Positions 5,951-9,367 of a stretch of DNA of 9,367 bases are shown in pieces. The stretch is from Deltaproteobacteria bacterium (GTDB lineage Bacteria > Desulfobacterota > Syntrophia > Syntrophales > UBA2192), in the NCBI GenBank assembly GCA_026388445.1, contig JAPLJU010000123.1:1-9367 (forward strand), written 5' to 3'. The position numbers were made by a program, and so were the translations under genes. Position 1 is the stretch's first letter; the number at the start of each line of letters is the position of its first letter. Under the pieces are notes generated by a model. That model did no database searches and was not told the DNA's origin. It worked only from the letters and a program-made list of their open reading frames with translations.

Positions 5951-7285
5951 TCATCGGTCCGTTTTCTCGATCTCCCCGGCGATTTTTCGCGCGCGACTCA
6001 GGATGTCCTCGATGTCGAGGCCGAGGAACCGTCTTTCTTTCAAGATGACCTTTCCGTTGATGATCACCGTCGATACATCGGCGCCGTTGGCGGCGTAAAC
6101 GAGCTGGGAATAACAGTTGTAAAGAGGAGTGAGGTGGGGTTTTCGTGTGTCGACGAGGATGATATCGGCGCATTTCCCCGCTTCCACGGAACCGATCCTG
6201 TCCGCGAGGTTGAGAACTTTTGCCCCCTCGATGGTGGCCATTTTCAGGACGGTTCTGGCATGCATGACGGTGGGATCCATCCTGAAGACCTTGTGGATCT
6301 TGGCCGCCGTGTCCATTTCCGTTAACAGATCCAGGTTATTGTTGCTGGCGCTTCCGTCTGTTCCCAGACCGACGGTGATCCCTTTCTTCAACATGTCCGG
6401 TACCGGAGCCACACCCGAGGCTAGTTTCATATTGCTCTCGGGGTTGTGCGAGACCTTCACATCCCTCATGGCAAGTAGCTCCAATTCCTTCTCTTCCAGC
6501 CAGACGCAATGCACGGCAATCGTCGCGTCATCGAGGACCCCCGTCTTCTCCAGGTGCGTCACGGGAGGAACGCTGTAACGTTCCCTGATGATCCTCACTT
6601 CATCCCGTGTTTCAGCGAGGTGAATGATGTAAGGGACTCTTGCCGCCCTCGAGACTTTCTTGATTTCTCTCAGGGTATCAGGGGAGCACGTGTAAGGGGA
6701 GTGACAGAAGAGGGCAGGGGTTAAAAGTTCTGATTTTCCGCTCCATTTGTCGATGAACCGCTCGGCAATCTGGATGTTCTTTGACAGGGTGTCGCTGCCG
6801 CCGGCCGGTGGATCAATGAAGCCCTGGGCAGTGACGGCTCGCACCCCTGCATCGATGGCCGCCTGCGCGACACTGCTTTCATAAAAGTAACCGTCGCAGA
6901 AGGTCGTCGTACCGGAGAGGATCATCTCCGCGATGGCGAGAAGCGACCCCGCATAGACCATCTCCCGGTTCACGTGCTTTGCCTCTGCAGGGAATATATG
7001 GTTGTTTAGCCAGTCCATGAGGGGCAGATCGTCGGCAAGGCCCCTGAAGAAGGCCATGGGGAGGTGGGTGTGGGTGTTCACCAGGCCGGGCATGATGATC
7101 GAATGGGAGGCGTCCAGTGTCTCTCTGGCCCGGATGGGGGCGGTCGAATAACCTGGCCGGTCAATGAAGAGGATTTTCCCGTCCCTGATACCGATGACAG
7201 GATCATGGACGATCTCCATGGCCTGTGACATGGTCAGGAGCGTTCCTCCCCGAATCAGGATGTCAACGTCGGTTTCCATATTCAT
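5951..7285 (-). CDS. mtaD: MtaD-type amidohydrolase (MTA/SAH deaminase-like), second copy
   Basis: This 444-residue amidohydrolase has the typical length for methylthioadenosine/S-adenosylhomocysteine deaminases. Visible active-site elements are the metal pair His72-x-His74 (NTHTH), Glu101 in FPAEAK (in this family it contacts the ribose hydroxyls), His195 in CHSPYTCSP, the metal ligand His222 with general acid/base Glu225 (IHLAET), and the metal-binding Asp310 in GTDGSASNNN. Known relatives deaminate the adenine ring of MTA, SAH or 5'-deoxyadenosine to the inosine form in the cytoplasm, clearing by-products of SAM chemistry. It is a close paralogue of the gene immediately upstream. Its ATG (7283-7285) overlaps that gene's TGA (7282-7284), and no clear Shine-Dalgarno is seen, so it probably relies on translational coupling; an ATG at 7279 is an alternative. 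All catalytic residues are kept. Differences from its twin at NTHTHLPM, FCDGYFYE and CHSPYTC suggest a different nucleoside preference (inference). Confidence 0.9.
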   Translation of the reverse strand: MNMETDVDILIRGGTLLTMSQAMEIVHDPVIGIRDGKILFIDRPGYSTAPIRARETLDASHSIIMPGLVNTHTHLPMAFFRGLADDLPLMDWLNNHIFPAEAKHVNREMVYAGSLLAIAEMILSGTTTFCDGYFYESSVAQAAIDAGVRAVTAQGFIDPPAGGSDTLSKNIQIAERFIDKWSGKSELLTPALFCHSPYTCSPDTLREIKKVSRAARVPYIIHLAETRDEVRIIRERYSVPPVTHLEKTGVLDDATIAVHCVWLEEKELELLAMRDVKVSHNPESNMKLASGVAPVPDMLKKGITVGLGTDGSASNNNLDLLTEMDTAAKIHKVFRMDPTVMHARTVLKMATIEGAKVLNLADRIGSVEAGKCADIILVDTRKPHLTPLYNCYSQLVYAANGADVSTVIINGKVILKERRFLGLDIEDILSRARKIAGEIEKTDR

Positions 7286-8619
7286 TCTTGTGGAAGGTTC
7301 AGGCTCTTTCTGATTCGCTGGGCGATATCCCTGACGCGCGCCATGACCTCTTCTTCGTCGATGGTGAGGAGCTTTCGGTCCCTCATGACGACCCTCCCGT
7401 TGATCAGGACCGTTTCGACGTCGGCGCCGTTCGCGGCATAGACCACGTGGGAGTATTCGTGATAGATAGGCGTGAGGTGGGGCTTGTTCAAATTAATGAT
7501 CGTGATGTCGGCCTTCATGCCGGGCCGGAGGCTGCCGACGAGCTTCTCCATTCCGAGGACCTTTGCCCCCTTGCGCGTGGTCATGTCAACGACGGTTTCG
7601 GCGTTCATGACGGTGGGATCCAGGCGGTGAACCTTGTGAAGCTTGGCCGCCATGTCCATCTCCTGAAACATATCCAGATTGTTGTTGCTGGCGCAGCCGT
7701 CCGTCCCCAGCCCCACGATGACGCCGGCGGAGATCATGTCGGGAACCGGAGCAACACCGGAGGCAAGCTTCATGTTGCTCTCGGGGTTGTGAACGACCTT
7801 GCAGTTCTTTTTGGCGAAAGACGCCATATCTTCGTCGTCCATCCACACGCCGTGAAAAGCGATGAAACGCTCGTCGAGGAGGCCGAGCTCATCGAGCAGG
7901 CGGATCGGTTTCTTTCCGAATTTCTCTTTCAGGCCTTCGAGCTCCGACCGGGTTTCGAGAAAGTGCATGCCATATGGCACAGCGTATCGATCGGCAAGGG
8001 ATTTTGATTCCCGGAGAAGTTCCGGTGAGCAGGTGTAAAGGGCGTGGGGTTCGACGAAGATCTTCACCAGCGGGTCGTCAGCCCATTTTTCGATGAGCTT
8101 CCCCGTGTATTCAAGGCCTTCTTTCGGCGTCTTGAAATTGGGGGAGGGGAAATCAAAAAGAACTTCGCCGAGGAGGCATCTCATCCCGGCCTTGTGGGCC
8201 GCCATGGCCGTTTCGTCCTCGAAGATGTACATGTCACAGAAGGTCGTGGTCCCCGATTTGATCATTTCAGCGCAGGCGAGCAGGCTTCCCCAATAGGCAA
8301 GTTCCCTGTCCACGTTTTTCGCCTCCGCGGGGAAAATGTAGTTGTTCAGCCAGTCCATCAGGCTCAGGTCGTCGGCAATCCCCCTGAAACAGGTCATGGC
8401 TGCGTGGGTGTGACAGTTGATCAACCCCGGCATGACAAGGCAATGGTCGGCATCGATCACCTCCCGGCACCTGAATCGGGACTCCTCCTCCTTCCTCTCT
8501 CCCACGGCGACAATATCCGTCCCGTGAACAGCAACGGCCCCGTCCTGAATGACCGTTCCCCGGTCATCCATCGTCAGGATCCTTCCGCCCGTTATGATGC
8601 GGTCCACATCCACAAGCAC
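7282..8619 (-). CDS. mtaD: MtaD-type amidohydrolase (MTA/SAH deaminase-like), first copy
   Basis: This 445-residue protein belongs to the same family as its downstream neighbour. Catalytic elements visible are His70-x-His72 (NCHTH), Glu99 in FPAEAK, His192 in EPHALYTCSP, His219 and Glu222 in MHFLET, and Asp307 in GTDGCASNNN. The C-terminal strands (ADITIINLNKPHLTP, VLINGRVV) rebuild the small beta domain typical of amidohydrolases. The predicted reaction is hydrolytic deamination of S-adenosylhomocysteine, methylthioadenosine or a related adenosine, with one divalent metal ion. The start is GTG at 8619: GGGAGG (8626-8631) sits 6 nt upstream and no better start exists. It is first in a two-gene operon with a 3-base overlap to its paralogue. 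I found no convincing promoter in the 131-bp gap up to tRNA-Leu and no match to an SAH riboswitch. Guanine, 8-oxoguanine or other aminohydrolase activities remain possible from sequence alone. Confidence 0.92.
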   Translation of the reverse strand: MLVDVDRIITGGRILTMDDRGTVIQDGAVAVHGTDIVAVGERKEEESRFRCREVIDADHCLVMPGLINCHTHAAMTCFRGIADDLSLMDWLNNYIFPAEAKNVDRELAYWGSLLACAEMIKSGTTTFCDMYIFEDETAMAAHKAGMRCLLGEVLFDFPSPNFKTPKEGLEYTGKLIEKWADDPLVKIFVEPHALYTCSPELLRESKSLADRYAVPYGMHFLETRSELEGLKEKFGKKPIRLLDELGLLDERFIAFHGVWMDDEDMASFAKKNCKVVHNPESNMKLASGVAPVPDMISAGVIVGLGTDGCASNNNLDMFQEMDMAAKLHKVHRLDPTVMNAETVVDMTTRKGAKVLGMEKLVGSLRPGMKADITIINLNKPHLTPIYHEYSHVVYAANGADVETVLINGRVVMRDRKLLTIDEEEVMARVRDIAQRIRKSLNLPQE

Positions 8620-8625
8620 GGTGAG

Positions 8626-8631
8626 CCTCCC
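8626..8631 (-). promoter_or_regulatory. Ribosome binding site fixing a GTG start
   Basis: A strong minus-strand GGGAGG lies 6 nt before the GTG at 8619 and decides that the first deaminase gene starts with GTG. Confidence 0.8.
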
Positions 8632-8701
8632 TTTGTGAGTTTTTAATTCTGAAAAAAGCTATGAACCCTGCTGGCCGGGCACCCAACGGCCCGATAAGAC
8701 C

Positions 8702-8730
8702 TTGACACCCATTTTCAAAAATAATATACG
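8702..8730 (+). promoter_or_regulatory. Promoter for tRNA-Leu
   Basis: A perfect TTGACA (8702-8707), a 17-bp spacer and TATACG (8725-8730, 4/6) would begin transcription near 8737, about 14 nt before the mature tRNA. The surrounding AT-rich stretch is consistent with an active promoter. Confidence 0.55.
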
Positions 8731-8750
8731 TCACAAGGATTTAGAAAGCT

Positions 8751-8838
8751 GCCTGGGTGGCGGAACTGGTAGACGCAAGGGACTTAAAATCCCTCGGTCC
8801 TCGTGGCTATGCGGGTTCAACTCCCGCCCCAGGCACCA
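8751..8838 (+). tRNA. tRNA-Leu (anticodon TAA)
   Basis: The 88-nt gene folds as a class II tRNA. The acceptor stem pairs GCCTGGG (8751-8757) with CCCAGGC (8828-8834), followed by discriminator A and an encoded CCA (8836-8838). The anticodon stem AGGGA/TCCCT closes a seven-base loop with anticodon TAA at 8785-8787, reading UUA and UUG. The D-loop contains GGTAGA, the T-loop contains GTTCAACTC, and the long variable arm between them is typical of leucine tRNAs. It has its own promoter upstream. A tyrosine-integrase fragment begins 7 bp past its 3' end, so the 3' half is a probable attachment site for an integrated element, with the tRNA sequence left intact. Confidence 0.97.
8813..8838 (+). other. 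Putative attachment-site identity segment (tRNA 3' end)
   Basis: Integrases of this type commonly recombine in the T arm and 3' end of a tRNA gene, leaving a copy of that segment at the far end of the element. The adjacent integrase remnant makes this tRNA end the likely site. The other copy would lie to the right of this window, so the limits given are approximate and unproven. Confidence 0.35.
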
Positions 8839-8840
8839 AA

Positions 8841-8892
8841 CAAAATCAAGAGGTTACAATGCGTAAGTGGGGTTTGGGATTTCTTGATTTTG
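8841..8892. repeat. Inverted repeat just past the tRNA 3' end
   Basis: CAAAATCAAGA (8841-8851) is repeated in perfect inverted form, TCTTGATTTTG, at 8882-8892, with 30 bp between. It begins 2 bp after the tRNA CCA and contains the stop codon of the integrase remnant. It is AT-rich with a long loop, so it is a poor terminator; a DNA-level role at the recombination site is possible. Confidence 0.5.
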
Positions 8893-9289
8893 CACACTTT
8901 TTAGGCAAACTGTAACCAAAATGTAACCGTGAGGCCTGCATTTCGGTGTATTTTTGCCGCTTTAAAGCCGCTTCCTTCAAATCTTCTTTCGACACGATGT
9001 TATAGCGGCCGAACACGGCCCTGGTCTTATGACCCGATACGGCCATTGCGACTCTCTCCGGAATACCGGCTCTGACCATGTTCCGAACAGCAGTCCGCCT
9101 GAGGTCATGGAAGAGCATATCCGGTATGTTCGCTTTCTCGCACGCGGTATGCCATGCTTTTCTGAAGTCGTCAATCTCCTTTCCGTCCCGATGAAGTATC
9201 AGAGGGCAACCAAAGTCTCTTTTCCGAAGCAGGACTTGAAATAAACTGCTCAACTCCTGCTTCATGTATAGAGTCCGTCCCTCGTACAA
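8846..9289 (-). pseudogene. Tyrosine recombinase/integrase, C-terminal catalytic fragment
   Basis: The open frame (147 codons, stop TGA at 8846-8848) contains the second half of a phage-type tyrosine integrase catalytic domain. Visible are EGRTLYM, HRDGKEIDDFRKAW, the H-x-x-R box as His61-Asp-Leu-Arg64, SGHKT with His87, and the nucleophile Tyr96 in VFGRYNIVS. The core-binding domain and the normal position of the first catalytic Arg are not in the open frame. An in-frame TAG at 9302-9304 closes it, and neither the TTG at 9289 nor the ATG at 9265 has a convincing ribosome site. The fragment therefore looks like a decayed integrase unable to recombine by itself. It ends 7 bp from the 3' end of tRNA-Leu, the usual place for the integrase of a tRNA-integrated island or prophage, with the element extending right. 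A frameshift or stop introduced by sequencing is possible, since the full N-terminus lies beyond the window. Confidence 0.8.
8852..8928. repeat. Three TGTAACC heptamers at the element end
   Basis: TGTAACC occurs at 8911-8917 and 8922-8928, exactly 11 bp apart, and inverted as GGTTACA at 8852-8858, directly abutting the left arm of the inverted repeat. One helical turn of spacing beside an integrase gene recalls arm-type integrase or excisionase sites. All three copies lie in the C-terminal codons of the integrase fragment, so coding bias or chance may explain them. Confidence 0.35.
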
Positions 9290-9367
9290 TTCGGAGGGGG
9301 GCTATCGTTTCCAACGGTCATTAATAAACTTTATACGTCTTAATCCTGTTTGTTTATAGGTGAAAGC
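9290..9367. other. Right-edge stretch without intact gene
   Basis: The last 78 bp are more AT-rich than most of the window and hold no start site or complete gene. In the integrase frame the minus strand reads TGLRR (9335-9349), which resembles the first catalytic-Arg motif of tyrosine integrases, before the TAG at 9302-9304. It may be decayed integrase sequence; the evidence is thin. Confidence 0.3.

Noticed and set aside
7225..8007. 260-codon plus-strand open frame opposite the deaminase genes
   Set aside because: It is antisense to both well-supported deaminases, is rich in His/Asp/Val as expected from reverse-reading such codons, and shows no family features.
8660..8700. Possible SAH-type riboswitch or structured leader before the first deaminase gene
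   Set aside because: A GC-rich stretch (near 8670-8692) can form only short imperfect stems and does not match the riboswitch consensus as I know it; no conserved core was seen.
1..9367. CRISPR array, transposon ends or defence system
   Set aside because: No regularly spaced repeats, insertion-sequence transposase or recognised defence gene was found; the only mobile-element signal is the integrase fragment at the right edge.

Overview
The window looks like part of a Gram-negative, anaerobic, Desulfobacterota-type (deltaproteobacterial) chromosome of roughly 50-55% GC. This is inferred from gene content and protein style: an NtrB-like GAF/PAS kinase, an FMN nitroreductase, a D-2-hydroxyacid dehydrogenase, a TPR protein with a C-terminus that looks typical of that group, and paired MtaD-type deaminases. 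No rRNA or other decisive phylogenetic marker is present.

Layout. (1) Positions 1-1464, minus strand: a sensor histidine kinase cut off by the left edge, just inside its ATP-binding domain. (2) 1465-1721: a divergent promoter region with good sigma70 boxes on both strands and an operator-like 8-bp inverted repeat. (3) 1722-3263, plus strand: a two-gene unit of a nitroreductase broken by an in-frame TAA and an intact D-2-hydroxyacid dehydrogenase. (4) 3332-3367: a strong bidirectional terminator between converging units. (5) 3377-5058, minus strand: an MscS-type channel gene followed 2 bp later by a membrane-anchored coiled-coil protein of unknown function. (6) 5122-5364: a divergent promoter region. 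(7) 5365-5919, plus strand: a three-TPR protein. (8) 5951-8619, minus strand: two tandem paralogous amidohydrolases (MtaD, adenosine-analogue deaminase type) with a 3-base ATG/TGA overlap. (9) 8751-8838, plus strand: tRNA-Leu(UAA) with its own promoter and encoded CCA. (10) 8846 to the right edge: the catalytic C-terminal part of a tyrosine integrase, 7 bp from the tRNA 3' end, with repeats between and around them. This is probably the left boundary of an integrated element extending right.

How the parts relate. Most of the window is ordinary core or niche metabolism. The deaminase pair would recycle methylthioadenosine, S-adenosylhomocysteine or related nucleosides. The MscS pair would act in osmotic relief at the inner membrane. 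The oxidoreductase pair probably once worked on related small organic substrates. I see no clearly new defence or mobile system. The items most worth a second look are the single-codon break in the nitroreductase, the tightly coupled MscS/coiled-coil pair, the divergent regulatory region, and the repeat structure at the tRNA/integrase junction.
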